Of a DNA stretch of 64,000 bases, positions 1 through 9,231 are shown in pieces. The notes below the pieces were generated by a model. The model did not search any database. It worked only from the letters and a program-made list of their open reading frames with translations, and had not been told where the DNA came from. Origin of the DNA: Acinetobacter gerneri DSM 14967 = CIP 107464 = MTCC 9824 (GTDB taxonomy: Bacteria > Pseudomonadota > Gammaproteobacteria > Pseudomonadales > Moraxellaceae); assembly GCF_000368565.1 (NCBI RefSeq), contig NZ_KB849545.1, forward strand, positions 112,304-176,303, read 5' to 3'. Every line of letters starts with the position of its first letter. The first letter of the stretch is position 1. Both the position numbers and the translations under genes were made by a program.

Positions 1-70
1 CCTCTTTGAGAAAGGGGGAGAACCCTAAATCATTTTGATATTGATCATCCCTCCCCTTTTAAAGGAGAGG
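1..70. repeat. REP-like intergenic repeat with hairpin
   Basis: This purine/pyrimidine-biased intergenic block contains an imperfect hairpin: CCTCCCCTTT at 50-59 faces AAAGGAGAGG at 61-70 with one mismatch. Similar C/T-rich palindromes occur at 15006-15025 and 19909-19970. The block lies just downstream of pheS on the minus strand, between it and whatever follows (usually pheT). Confidence 0.5.
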
Positions 71-95
71 TTAGGAGAGGATTAATTAAAAACCA

Positions 96-1151
<1,056 letters not shown>

Positions 1152-1290
1152 TTATAACACAGGAAAATACTCAGCTTTTTATAATAATTTTATGCATAAT
1201 CAAGCATTCATGACAGAATGCTCAACAAAACCCTTACGCTATTTTATAAAAAGTATAAAATAATCATACTGTCACTGAGATCTACAACAA

Positions 1291-2328
1291 ATGGCACTCG
1301 ATCAAATTTGGAAACCAGAGCTTGCTTTAGTTACATATGCTAATGAATACCTAAGCCAAGATTATAGTTTTGCGTTTTGGGTAAAACATTCTATTTTCAA
1401 TCAGCACATCTTTACATTTCGTGATCTGATCAGCCAACATTTGCTCGCACAGCATTTTCAAATTTGGCTTGAAGGCTTGAAAAAACAAGGGGTTTACCGT
1501 GTGAGCTTGCATAGTTCGAGCTTGCTAAACGATGAGCAAAACCCAAATGCCAATGTTGAACTTTTGGCGATCCCACATTTCATCGTCAGTCATGAAAAAA
1601 ATAAGAAAACGGCGTGGATCTTCGGTAAAGAACTTGCCGAATGGTATAGCGGTGATAATGACTACGAAGCCCCGATTTATCAACGCTCAGATGTTCGTAA
1701 TGAGGTTTTCTGGCGTTTTGAATTGAGTTCAAAAATCACTAAACGTATCGACAATGATTTGGCACAGCCCAATTGGGATGATATCCAAGCCTATACAGAC
1801 AATGAATTGTTTAATAGCAAATATGCACAAGGCTTTATCGAACCCAACAATCGTGGCCTACCCTATTATGGGATTAAACAGGTGCAAAATGCAGATGGCA
1901 CAATCATTGAAAATGGACAATATCTTCCGCTTCTGCCACAGGAATATGCTGCGGACTATGCCAATGATACGCTTGTTCGATTAGATGCCTTATCGAGTTT
2001 TCTTCAAGAGAAAATACAGCAGCCATACCATGAAAATGGTGAAATTTTATCGCCTGATGAACAGCTCAATCTAAGACATTTCTCGCAAAAATTAGATGAT
2101 TTACAAGCAAAATTTATTGTAAAAGTAGCCAATCACTACAAATCAGCCCGACTCACCAAAATCGAAGCACCGTCGCCATTTGATGAGACGCCAAGTACCA
2201 ATAAGCTCTCATCTTCGCCTCGACATCCACAAACACAGCAACATCATCCCAAAGGTAAAACGGGTGTATTTGCTCTGATCATCATTACTGTGATTATCTG
2301 TATTTGCGCCTATTATTTCGGTTTATAA
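1291..2328 (+). CDS. Hypothetical tail-anchored protein, cytoplasmic domain plus C-terminal TM
   Basis: I do not recognise the family. The 345-residue protein has a long soluble N-terminal region without a signal peptide, a low-complexity Pro/Ser/His/Gln linker at about residues 295-322, and one C-terminal membrane segment (VFALIIITVIICICAYYFGL). That suggests a tail-anchored inner-membrane protein with its bulk in the cytoplasm. The segment just before the linker (ANHYKSA) resembles the same position of the protein at 4445-5572 (ANNYENA), so the two may be distant paralogs. It lies divergently from pheS in the accessory block between pheS and rplT. Confidence 0.75.
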   Translation: MALDQIWKPELALVTYANEYLSQDYSFAFWVKHSIFNQHIFTFRDLISQHLLAQHFQIWLEGLKKQGVYRVSLHSSSLLNDEQNPNANVELLAIPHFIVSHEKNKKTAWIFGKELAEWYSGDNDYEAPIYQRSDVRNEVFWRFELSSKITKRIDNDLAQPNWDDIQAYTDNELFNSKYAQGFIEPNNRGLPYYGIKQVQNADGTIIENGQYLPLLPQEYAADYANDTLVRLDALSSFLQEKIQQPYHENGEILSPDEQLNLRHFSQKLDDLQAKFIVKVANHYKSARLTKIEAPSPFDETPSTNKLSSSPRHPQTQQHHPKGKTGVFALIIITVIICICAYYFGL

Positions 2329-2367
2329 AATAGCGACACATTTCAAAGTGAAATTTCCAGCAATTTT

Positions 2368-2922
2368 CTAATCTGAAAGTTGCTGGCGTGCTTCCATTAA
2401 GGCAAAACCGAGAAGATTTAGACCTTGCCAAGACTCAGGATTGGTTGCATCAAGATGATCTTCTGCCAATCCTATTCCCCAGATCTTATCAACTGGTGAA
2501 GCTTCAACTAAAATTCGATTTTGAGTACTTTGGAGAAATTGCTTCAGCCCACTATTTTGTGAAAATTTAGCTCTATTCCCCTCTACAACAATATTAAAAC
2601 GATGAGCTTGCCATATTTCTTCATCATAATTTTTAACTTTTCTGCCCAAAGCTTTTACTTCGCCTGGCGTTTTCACACTCACAATCTGTTGAAAAATCTC
2701 ATGATCTTGAAACAGTTTTGCTTTTTGTGCCATCATATAATGCTCTGCCGTTGGATAATCAATCCCATCCACATTAAATGCCGATGGATACCACTGACTT
2801 AAACAACTTTTATCGGCTGCATTTTCTTGCTTTGGCGTATGTCCCCAGAAAAAAAGATACTTAAAATGTTGTCCATGTTTCACCATTTCTTGCAAATTTT
2901 CTAAATATTTTAGATCAGACAT
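2368..2922 (-). CDS. NADAR family protein (YbiA/RibX-like N-glycosidase)
   Basis: NADAR (YbiA/DUF1768) proteins cleave N-glycosidic bonds. Known members act on riboflavin-pathway intermediates, and some remove ADP-ribose from guanine bases. The 184-residue protein shows the family pattern in order: LFFWGHTP near residue 24, WYPSAFNVDG near 44, the TAEHYMMAQKA helix with its conserved Glu, AHRFNIVVEGNRAKF, then VDKIWGIGL. The family call is strong. Whether this one acts in flavin metabolism or in reversing nucleic-acid ADP-ribosylation cannot be told from sequence. No DarT-like ADP-ribosyltransferase is adjacent. Confidence 0.9.
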   Translation of the reverse strand: MSDLKYLENLQEMVKHGQHFKYLFFWGHTPKQENAADKSCLSQWYPSAFNVDGIDYPTAEHYMMAQKAKLFQDHEIFQQIVSVKTPGEVKALGRKVKNYDEEIWQAHRFNIVVEGNRAKFSQNSGLKQFLQSTQNRILVEASPVDKIWGIGLAEDHLDATNPESWQGLNLLGFALMEARQQLSD

Positions 2923-2946
2923 TATTTCCTCACTTATTTTAAGAAT

Positions 2947-3060
2947 CTATAAATTTAAATCCCGTTCGTATCGTAATTCTTTCAAATCCTGACCATAACC
3001 AGATGCATCAACTTCCTCAGCACATTTTGCCAATCTCATCATGCCATTTCCATAGTTAAA
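2947..3060 (-). pseudogene. Possible C-terminal gene remnant (37 codons)
   Basis: Reading the minus strand from 3060 gives 37 protein-like codons (GMMRLAKCAEEVDASGYG, then DLKELRYERDLNL) ending in TAG at 2947. Stop codons lie directly upstream. The charged, amphipathic composition looks like the tail of a real protein whose 5' part has been lost. I do not know the parent family, and chance coding-like sequence remains possible. Confidence 0.3.
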
Positions 3061-3068
3061 TCACTAGC

Positions 3069-3599
3069 TCAAAAACGATTTAGAAAATACGCCATCTCAG
3101 CATGGCTTCTTAAACGTATAAACTGAATATGTGCATAACGTGGATCTCCCATCATTTCCATATATTTCTTACGATTTTTAGCATGAGTCTTGATCATCCA
3201 CCAAATAATAGAATCTCGACTTAAAAGTTGAGAGAAACTTTCCTTATTGTTTGAGTTTTTCCATAAATTTTCTTTATAAAATGATCTTTTAAATGCGCGT
3301 TTGATAGATTGAAAAAGATTCATTGAAAATGGTAAATCCAACCAAATCACCGTATCGATCTCTTTCCATTTTATATGTGTTGTACGGGTATAGTTGCCAT
3401 CGATCACATAGCCATTTGAAGCATTTTCAATCTTTTGTTGTAACTTTTGAAAGAAATCCTCATCGCTCGATTCTTGCCAATCATTTAACCAAAATAAATC
3501 ATCTAACTCGATATATTTCAGATCAAGTTTATCCGCCAATTTTCTTGAAAATGTCGTTTTACCTACAGCTGAAGTACCCACGACATTGATTCTTTTCAT
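3069..3599 (-). CDS. P-loop adenylate kinase-like (FlaR-type) protein
   Basis: The protein opens with a Walker A motif (GTSAVGKTT, residues 8-16). It continues with a shikimate/adenylate-kinase-like arrangement: YIELDDLFWLNDW, then VIDGNYTRT, then VIWLDLP as Walker B-like strand and a basic lid region rich in Arg and Lys. The 176-residue length matches small P-loop kinases annotated as adenylate kinase or topology modulation (FlaR) protein. A nucleoside or small-molecule kinase role is likely, but the substrate is unknown. Its start ATG at 3599 is followed by a canonical hydrophobic strand. Confidence 0.8.
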   Translation of the reverse strand: MKRINVVGTSAVGKTTFSRKLADKLDLKYIELDDLFWLNDWQESSDEDFFQKLQQKIENASNGYVIDGNYTRTTHIKWKEIDTVIWLDLPFSMNLFQSIKRAFKRSFYKENLWKNSNNKESFSQLLSRDSIIWWMIKTHAKNRKKYMEMMGDPRYAHIQFIRLRSHAEMAYFLNRF

Positions 3600-3681
3600 T
3601 TCAAAACCCCATAAAAAAAGTAGCGCATCTTTGCTACTTTTTATCTATACAAAGCAAATGAATGCAATGAATTTTATCTAA

Positions 3682-3888
3682 CTATTCACATGAAAATAAT
3701 GGTCGAATCGTCAAGATAACCTTATGTTCATTGGCATGCTGATTGATATAATGATTCACCTCAGTCACTTCGCCTTTCACTTCAGCATCTGCACCATACA
3801 TCACTTTGACCGTTTCCCCGATCCTTGGAATCGACTGCAGTTCCACTTCGATTGAACCTTGCTGTAAACCTTCTATTTCAACACGCAT
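3682..3888 (-). CDS. Small hypothetical protein (68 aa)
   Basis: A short, acidic, probably beta-rich soluble protein with no signal peptide or membrane segment. The longest frame starts at a TTG at 3900. The ATG at 3888 is preferred because GGAG lies about eight bases upstream. Alternating strand-like segments (VEIEGL, IEVELQSIPRIGETVKVM, KVILTIRPLF) suggest a small barrel. I do not recognise the family. It sits between the P-loop kinase and the ParB-like gene on the same strand. Confidence 0.65.
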   Translation of the reverse strand: MRVEIEGLQQGSIEVELQSIPRIGETVKVMYGADAEVKGEVTEVNHYINQHANEHKVILTIRPLFSCE

Positions 3889-3995
3889 TTCCAACTCCAA
3901 AAAGATTTTTATTTTGATCTTACTTTATGTTAGAAAGTCAGAAAGACCTATAAACTTCATGTTGAAATTGTGTAATATTTATTCACAATACCTTT

Positions 3996-4376
3996 TTATT
4001 CATCACCATATTCCAGTTCATTTTCATCTATATTTTTATAATCAGGTTCAGGGGTTTGAGCAAATTGCACAGCTTTGATTTTTGTATAGCCTAACAATTT
4101 CGCTTTTGCGACACGATGCATGCCATCCATCACCCGCCCTTCTGCACATAAAATAATTGGATAGGACAAATCGGCAGCATTGACCAATTGAAAATGTTCG
4201 ATGATTTGCAGTATTGTTGGATGCTGATCAGGAAACCAATATGCTTCTTGCAACTCTTTAATCGCTGAAAGCTCAACTTCAATCACAGGAAAATTTTGGC
4301 TCAGCAAAACAAGATGATCGACATCCCAAATATAGATATCATTTTGGACTTTACGGAAGTGATATTGTTTACGCAT
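3996..4376 (-). CDS. ParB-like (sulfiredoxin/ParB fold) domain protein
   Basis: The C-terminal half carries the ParB/sulfiredoxin-like pattern: a strand (YPIILCAEG), VMDGMHRVAKAKLLGY and a closing strand (KIKAVQF). The DGxHR element corresponds to the nucleotide-binding motif of ParB-type CTPases and sulfiredoxin. The 126-residue protein has no HTH, so it is not a partition ParB. It may bind or hydrolyse a nucleotide, or act as a nuclease. It shares this core with the longer protein at 57629-58306. It lies in the pheS-rplT accessory block, in the same direction as the kinase gene. Confidence 0.7.
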   Translation of the reverse strand: MRKQYHFRKVQNDIYIWDVDHLVLLSQNFPVIEVELSAIKELQEAYWFPDQHPTILQIIEHFQLVNAADLSYPIILCAEGRVMDGMHRVAKAKLLGYTKIKAVQFAQTPEPDYKNIDENELEYGDE

Positions 4377-4444
4377 TTAGCTTTCCATATCATCAGTTAA
4401 ACGCTAGGATCATATGATAGTTTCAGATACACCACTTATAAAAT

Positions 4445-5572
4445 ATGAAAAATAATTATTGGCAATTTATTTTAGGTTTACAGCATAACGCACAGCGCTA
4501 CTTCGAAAATCAAATTGCACTCTACGAGATCCAATATGATTGGAGTTCTGACTCAAATCAATTGTTCATGATCCGTGACTTTGAAACAAATGAATTGATT
4601 TATGACTCAGTGGGACAATTCATTGTTGATATGAGGGGACAACAAACCCAGCACTGCAAGCTCATTCCATTTCATCTGCTCTTCCCCAATTTTACAACGC
4701 ATTTTAAACAATTTAATTTTGAATCAACGAACTATCCACTTGCAGTATTTCTAGAAAAAAATGAAAGCTTTGCTTTAGTAAATATACAAAATGAAATAGT
4801 CAGAGAATTAAAGACATCATGGGATCCACGCGAATTTAGTGGATTCACCTCAACTCAAACTTCTGATAAGTTTTATTTATTTACGCTCATCAAATTAGAT
4901 CAAAAACAACAACAAGTTTTAGAGCAATTTATTAAACCGCAAAATTGGAAAGAAATTTATAAAAATATAAAAACCAAATACATAGAAAGTAGGTTTAATT
5001 TCAAACAAGATACTAGCTTCACGCTGGTAAATAATTTAGTTTCAAATGATGGCTATGATTCTAATTTTCTTAAAAATCCTAAAAATGAAACCAATTTAGC
5101 CTTTTCTTTGATCAATAAGTTAATAAGTCTGCAAGATATGATTGATACTGAAAAATACATGTCACGCGAATGTCGATATTCTTTTTCGACAATTATTGAT
5201 CGTCATTATGATGAGATTTGTCTTTTCCAAAATCAACTTAATGATGAGCTGAGTACTTTAATTTCTCATACAGCTAATAACTATGAAAATGCGTATGTTG
5301 ATCTGGATTTCAACTCTATTCCGCCTCCCCCATCAAATACGCACGCACTCGATCTTTCACAGAATGAGAACAACAATGAAAAAGATGATAATCACGATTC
5401 CGAAAAAACAACTTCTTTTCTAGAATCTACGACCTATCTGATTCTATTTATTATTATCTCTTTAGGATTATTGTATGGTGTCTTTTGGCTAGTCTCTAAT
5501 TATGCATTTGCAAAATTTACATTTTTTGCAATCTTATGCATTATCGTCCTATCTGTTTGGGCTAGAAAATAA
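4445..5572 (+). CDS. Hypothetical membrane protein, large soluble domain plus two C-terminal TM
   Basis: Unrecognised family. The 375-residue protein has a soluble region of about 300 residues, an acidic Asn/Asp/Glu linker (about 295-320), then two hydrophobic segments (YLILFIIISLGLLYGVFWLV and FAKFTFFAILCIIVLSVW). There is no signal peptide, so the main domain should be cytoplasmic. The ANNYENA motif before a proline run parallels ANHYKSA before the proline-rich linker of the 1291-2328 protein. It converges on rplT, with a shared terminator between the two. Confidence 0.75.
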   Translation: MKNNYWQFILGLQHNAQRYFENQIALYEIQYDWSSDSNQLFMIRDFETNELIYDSVGQFIVDMRGQQTQHCKLIPFHLLFPNFTTHFKQFNFESTNYPLAVFLEKNESFALVNIQNEIVRELKTSWDPREFSGFTSTQTSDKFYLFTLIKLDQKQQQVLEQFIKPQNWKEIYKNIKTKYIESRFNFKQDTSFTLVNNLVSNDGYDSNFLKNPKNETNLAFSLINKLISLQDMIDTEKYMSRECRYSFSTIIDRHYDEICLFQNQLNDELSTLISHTANNYENAYVDLDFNSIPPPPSNTHALDLSQNENNNEKDDNHDSEKTTSFLESTTYLILFIIISLGLLYGVFWLVSNYAFAKFTFFAILCIIVLSVWARK

Positions 5573-5583
5573 ATTTCAACCAT

Positions 5584-5612
5584 AAAAAAACCGCCTAAAA
5601 GGCGGTTTTCTT
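5584..5612. terminator. Bidirectional Rho-independent terminator
   Basis: AAAACCGCC at 5587-5595 pairs with GGCGGTTTT at 5601-5609, flanked by A and T runs on both sides. It lies between convergent genes, so it can end both rplT (minus) and the membrane-protein gene (plus). Confidence 0.9.
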
Positions 5613-5625
5613 TGAATCTCTAAGC

Positions 5626-5985
5626 TTATGCAGCTAAAGCACCTTTAGCTTTTTCAGCTAAAGCAGCGAAAGCAACTGCATCATGCATAGCGATGTCAGC
5701 TAATACGCGACGGTCGATAATCACTTGAGCTTTTTTCAAGCCATCGATCATACGGCTGTATGACAAACCGTTTTGACGAGCACCAGCATTGATACGCGCA
5801 ATCCATAGAGCACGGAATTGACGTTTCTTTTGACGGCGGTCACGGTAAGCATATTGACCAGCTTTGATTACGGCTTGGAACGCTACGCGATAAACACGTG
5901 AACGAGCACCATAGTAACCTTTAGCGCGAGCAAGGATTTTTTTGTGACGGCGATGAGCCTGTACACCACGTTTTACACGAGCCAT
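5626..5985 (-). CDS. rplT: 50S ribosomal protein L20
   Basis: L20 binds 23S rRNA early in large-subunit assembly. The 119-residue protein starts [16 protein letters not shown] and has the very basic N-terminal helix followed by the globular C-terminal domain ([14 protein letters not shown]), full length for the family. It follows rpmI by 11 bases, so the two are co-transcribed. In many gammaproteobacteria infC precedes rpmI and pheS follows rplT. Here neither infC nor pheS is adjacent, and a strong terminator ends the pair. Confidence 0.99.
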   Translation of the reverse strand: MARVKRGVQAHRRHKKILARAKGYYGARSRVYRVAFQAVIKAGQYAYRDRRQKKRQFRALWIARINAGARQNGLSYSRMIDGLKKAQVIIDRRVLADIAMHDAVAFAALAEKAKGALAA

Positions 5986-5996
5986 TTATAATCTCC

Positions 5997-6191
5997 TTAG
6001 ATGTATGGGCACATACGACGAACTGATGCAACGTCACTTACGTGAACCATTACACAACCGCGTAATTGACGGATACGCTTAGCAGATTTTTTGGTCAAGA
6101 TGTGGCGTTTGAACGCTTGCTTGCGTTTGAAACCGTTAGCAGTCGCTTTGAAGCGTTTAGCTGCACCACGGCGAGTTTTTAATTTAGCCAT
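5997..6191 (-). CDS. rpmI: 50S ribosomal protein L35
   Basis: The 64-residue L35 begins [17 protein letters not shown] and contains the [18 protein letters not shown] core typical of the family. The open frame runs ten codons further upstream, but the ATG at 6191 has GAGG seven bases before it and gives the conserved N-terminus. It is first of the rpmI-rplT pair. No infC frame precedes it: the next gene upstream is a divergent MFS transporter. Confidence 0.98.
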
Positions 6192-6411
6192 AGCAACCTC
6201 TTTTAAGCACCTGTTTGGCACGTTTGCACTATTGCAAATCGACCGGCAGGTAAGGAAGGCGATATTCTACATGTTCTTTGTATAAAACGAAAGCGTTTTA
6301 CGCATTTACTCGGGCAATTTAAAAATCTATTTTTAAATGAGAATAGGTCATTTATGAATGTTATTTCCGATATTAAAAATGATGATTTTGTGAACATATT
6401 GGCATTTTATC

Positions 6412-6436
6412 TTTATAATCATCACATCATGATAAA
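6412..6436. promoter_or_regulatory. Inverted repeat upstream of MFS gene (possible operator)
   Basis: TTTATaATCAT at 6412-6422 and ATGATAAA at 6429-6436 form an interrupted inverted repeat just before the MFS start codon. The position fits an operator. It resembles a Fur or TetR-type site only loosely, so no regulator is assigned. Confidence 0.3.
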
Positions 6437-6448
6437 ATTGGACCATCA

Positions 6449-7708
6449 ATGAACCCTGCACAGGATGCTTTTGCAGCATTACGCTATCGGGATTTTTCAA
6501 TTGTAACGATTAATCAATTTTGCCTCACCCTAGCGATTTTGATACAAGAAATTATTGTTGCTTTTTCTCTATATCAAATCACCAAAGATCCATTAACTTT
6601 GGGTTTGATTGGGCTTGCTGAAGCGATTCCTTTTATTGCCCTGTCACTTTGGGGTGGTTATTTTGCAGATAAATTTAACAAACAAGTCATTATGAAAATT
6701 TGTTTGTTTTTTTCATTTCCGCTTCCTCTGGTGCTTTGGTATCTTTTTTATAGCTTTGATCACGGCAACATCGGAATCGGTACCCTATCGTGGGGTATTT
6801 ATGCTGTCATTTTTGGTCTCGGTACTATTCGTGGTTTTTATAATCCATCGGCGACCTCGCTCAAACCGTTTTTAATACCAAGAGAACTGTATGCCAATGG
6901 TGCAACATGGACCACTATCGGTTGGCAAAGTGGTGTCATTATCGGCCCTATGCTTGGTGGTTTTATGCTGGCAGGGCTTGGACGTGAAACCAGTTTACTT
7001 TTAGTTGCTGGTCTTTTATTTATCTGTTTTATCCTGATTAACCTCCTCAAAAATCGTTCATTCCCAGTACTGGAACAAAACAATTTATGGGATAGTTTAA
7101 GTGAAGGTTTCCGTTTTATTTGGAAAACTAAAATCGTCCTTTGGGCGATTTCCTTAGACCTTGTTTCAGTATTATTTGGTGGTGTGGTCGCGCTTTTACC
7201 GATCTTTGCAGCAGACATTTTAAAAGTGGGTCCTGAAGGTTTGGGCTATCTTCGTGCAGCCCCGTCTATCGGTGCACTGATCACCATGATTGCCTTAACC
7301 AAGTTTCCCCCTACCCATCATGCATGGCGTAACATGCTATTTGCGGTTGCTGGATTTGGGGTATTTACCATCGTTTTCGCATTTTCAAGCAATGTCTGGC
7401 TGTCGCTCTTTGCACTGGCGATGACAGGTGCCTGTGACAGTATTTCTGTCGTCGTGCGTCAAACTATTTTACAAGTCTATCCACCTGAAAATATGCGTGG
7501 TCGTGTCGCTGCGGTAAACGGAATGTTTGTGTCTAGCAGTAATGAATTGGGTGCATTTGAATCAGGGCTTGCAGCAAAATATCTCGGTACGATTACAGCA
7601 ACACTATTTGGTGGCTGTATGACGATGGCCGTAGTCGCATTTTGTTGGTTCAAAACATCTGACTTATTTAAAGTCGATATTACCAAAGGTCACGAAGACC
7701 ATCATTAA
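6449..7708 (+). CDS. MFS transporter (EntS/MFS_3-type)
   Basis: A 419-residue inner-membrane protein with about twelve hydrophobic segments and the MFS loop motif GGYFADKFNKQ near residue 68, repeated as a degenerate copy in the second half. The N-terminal phrase FAALRYRDFSIVTINQF is typical of the MFS_3 (transmembrane secretion effector/EntS) subfamily, which exports siderophores or small hydrophobic compounds. Substrate is unknown. It is divergent from rpmI and stands alone. A possible operator overlaps its upstream region. Confidence 0.88.
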   Translation: MNPAQDAFAALRYRDFSIVTINQFCLTLAILIQEIIVAFSLYQITKDPLTLGLIGLAEAIPFIALSLWGGYFADKFNKQVIMKICLFFSFPLPLVLWYLFYSFDHGNIGIGTLSWGIYAVIFGLGTIRGFYNPSATSLKPFLIPRELYANGATWTTIGWQSGVIIGPMLGGFMLAGLGRETSLLLVAGLLFICFILINLLKNRSFPVLEQNNLWDSLSEGFRFIWKTKIVLWAISLDLVSVLFGGVVALLPIFAADILKVGPEGLGYLRAAPSIGALITMIALTKFPPTHHAWRNMLFAVAGFGVFTIVFAFSSNVWLSLFALAMTGACDSISVVVRQTILQVYPPENMRGRVAAVNGMFVSSSNELGAFESGLAAKYLGTITATLFGGCMTMAVVAFCWFKTSDLFKVDITKGHEDHH

Positions 7709-7873
7709 CAAATCAACATGCCTTTCGCTGCATTTTTTATTGCGATCAAAGCATTTTCGATAAATACTAAGACAATTTTAAACTTTATGTAGAAATCATG
7801 AAGTTTAGAATTGTTTTATACATTTTTATTCATCCATAAAGTAGCATGTGTAAATGCTCATACGAATTGTCTT

Positions 7874-8629
7874 ATGAAACGATCACTCTGCCTCGCTGTC
7901 ATGATTTGCATGCCATTTTCGTCAAGTTTTGCAGCAAAACACGATAAAAGTTTGCAACTCGACATCCAAAAATCAGCTTCAGAATCTGCACATCTGACAA
8001 CCCGTTTACAATGGACCAAATATCCACATCCAAATTATAAAACTTCCGACCTCCAAGATCAGGATCGTGTCGCAATCATTCGTGTCTATGCCGATCCTGC
8101 TGGCAAAATTACCCGTGCAGAAGTCAAAGAAACCACTGGCATTTCAAACCTAGACCAAAAATTGGTTGATGCTGTGATGCAAGCACGCGTCAAACCTTAT
8201 GTAAAAAATGGTGAAGCCAAAGCAACCATTGGCTATCAAACATTTACTTTAAAATTGAGTGATGCAGAAGATCAACACGCTGCAAACAGTCAATGTACCT
8301 ATCATTTTGATTCTAAAGTTTGGTTAAAACAACAAGATGATAAGTCTGTTCCTTTCCAATATGTAAATCAGCCTCAACTTTCTGTTCCACGTGAAGCTTT
8401 AAAATATGCTGATCGCACAGTCAAATTTAAGTTTAAAGTGAATAAAAACGGTGACATTTCTCATGTCAAAGTCACCAAACACTCTGGCGTCAATGAGATA
8501 GACCAACGTGTAGTGGAAGCTGTAGAACACAGTAAAGTTCAAGTAAAACGTACTTATAAAACACTGTGGATTTATAAGAAATCAACATTAAGCGATCAAA
8601 TTAATTTTCCTGTGAATCAATGTCGTTAA
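7874..8629 (+). CDS. Periplasmic protein with two TonB C-terminal-like domains
   Basis: A 251-residue secreted protein. From the ATG at 7874 it has a clear signal peptide (MKRSLCLAVMICMPFSSSFAA); the longer frame to 7811 lacks support. Two TonB-C-like units follow: IIRVYADPAGKITRAEV with LDQKLVDAVMQARVKPY, and VKFKFKVNKNGDISHVKV with IDQRVVEAVEHSKV. A real TonB has an N-terminal membrane anchor and a proline-rich spacer, and this protein has neither. It may bind TonB-dependent receptors or envelope components. The following gene encodes a one-domain relative. Confidence 0.78.
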   Translation: MKRSLCLAVMICMPFSSSFAAKHDKSLQLDIQKSASESAHLTTRLQWTKYPHPNYKTSDLQDQDRVAIIRVYADPAGKITRAEVKETTGISNLDQKLVDAVMQARVKPYVKNGEAKATIGYQTFTLKLSDAEDQHAANSQCTYHFDSKVWLKQQDDKSVPFQYVNQPQLSVPREALKYADRTVKFKFKVNKNGDISHVKVTKHSGVNEIDQRVVEAVEHSKVQVKRTYKTLWIYKKSTLSDQINFPVNQCR

Positions 8630-8730
8630 AATAAAATACGATCTCGCTCAGACCTAACGTGTTTCTGAGCGATTTCAGCTTACAATCTAAAATACATCCG
8701 ACTTCACTTTTGAACTGCGATATTTTAAAT

Positions 8731-9132
8731 ATGAAAAAAATTATTCTATTTACGACTTTACTCATTTTAAACCAAGCTGTTTTTGCTGAAAATACGCCTC
8801 AAAACTCAAACCCAAATCGACATACGCCTAAACAGCAACAACTTAAAGACATACAGTGGTTAAGACACCCTCAAGTAAGAATTACACAAGATGATCTCGA
8901 AAACCAAAATCGCTATATCAATTTACGCCTGAGTGTTGATGGATCAGGTAAAATAACAAATATCAGTATTTTAACAAGCACTCAACTTCCAGCTTTGGAT
9001 AGAAAAGTAATCCGTGCAACACAGAAAGCCCTCTTTAAAGCAACAGGCTATCCCTTTGTTGTAGATCAAGATTTTAAGTTGGATTTAGCTTCAGATGATA
9101 ATCCTCAAGAAAGTAGTGAAGAGGATCTATAG
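8731..9132 (+). CDS. Periplasmic single TonB-C-like domain protein
   Basis: From the ATG at 8731 this is a 133-residue protein with a signal peptide (MKKIILFTTLLILNQAVFA) and one TonB-C-like domain. IQWLRHPQVRITQDDLENQNR aligns with the matching segment of the upstream protein, then comes LRLSVDGSGKITNISI and LDRKVIRATQKALF. It looks like a shortened paralog of 7874-8629, made by tandem duplication. It ends in an acidic tail. Function unknown. Confidence 0.7.
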   Translation: MKKIILFTTLLILNQAVFAENTPQNSNPNRHTPKQQQLKDIQWLRHPQVRITQDDLENQNRYINLRLSVDGSGKITNISILTSTQLPALDRKVIRATQKALFKATGYPFVVDQDFKLDLASDDNPQESSEEDL

Positions 9133-9231
9133 ACTACCAATATTTGCCCATTTACAAGTCAAATACGGTTTTAGAAAAGCAAATCAAAGGCATCGGTTTT
9201 TAATGATCTGATCAATCGTCCTCAAACAATC

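Noticed and set aside
1291..5572. Accessory block as a toxin-antitoxin or phage-defence system
   Set aside because: NADAR and ParB-like proteins occur in such systems, but no toxin, DarT or effector nuclease is identifiable, so it is only raised as a possibility.
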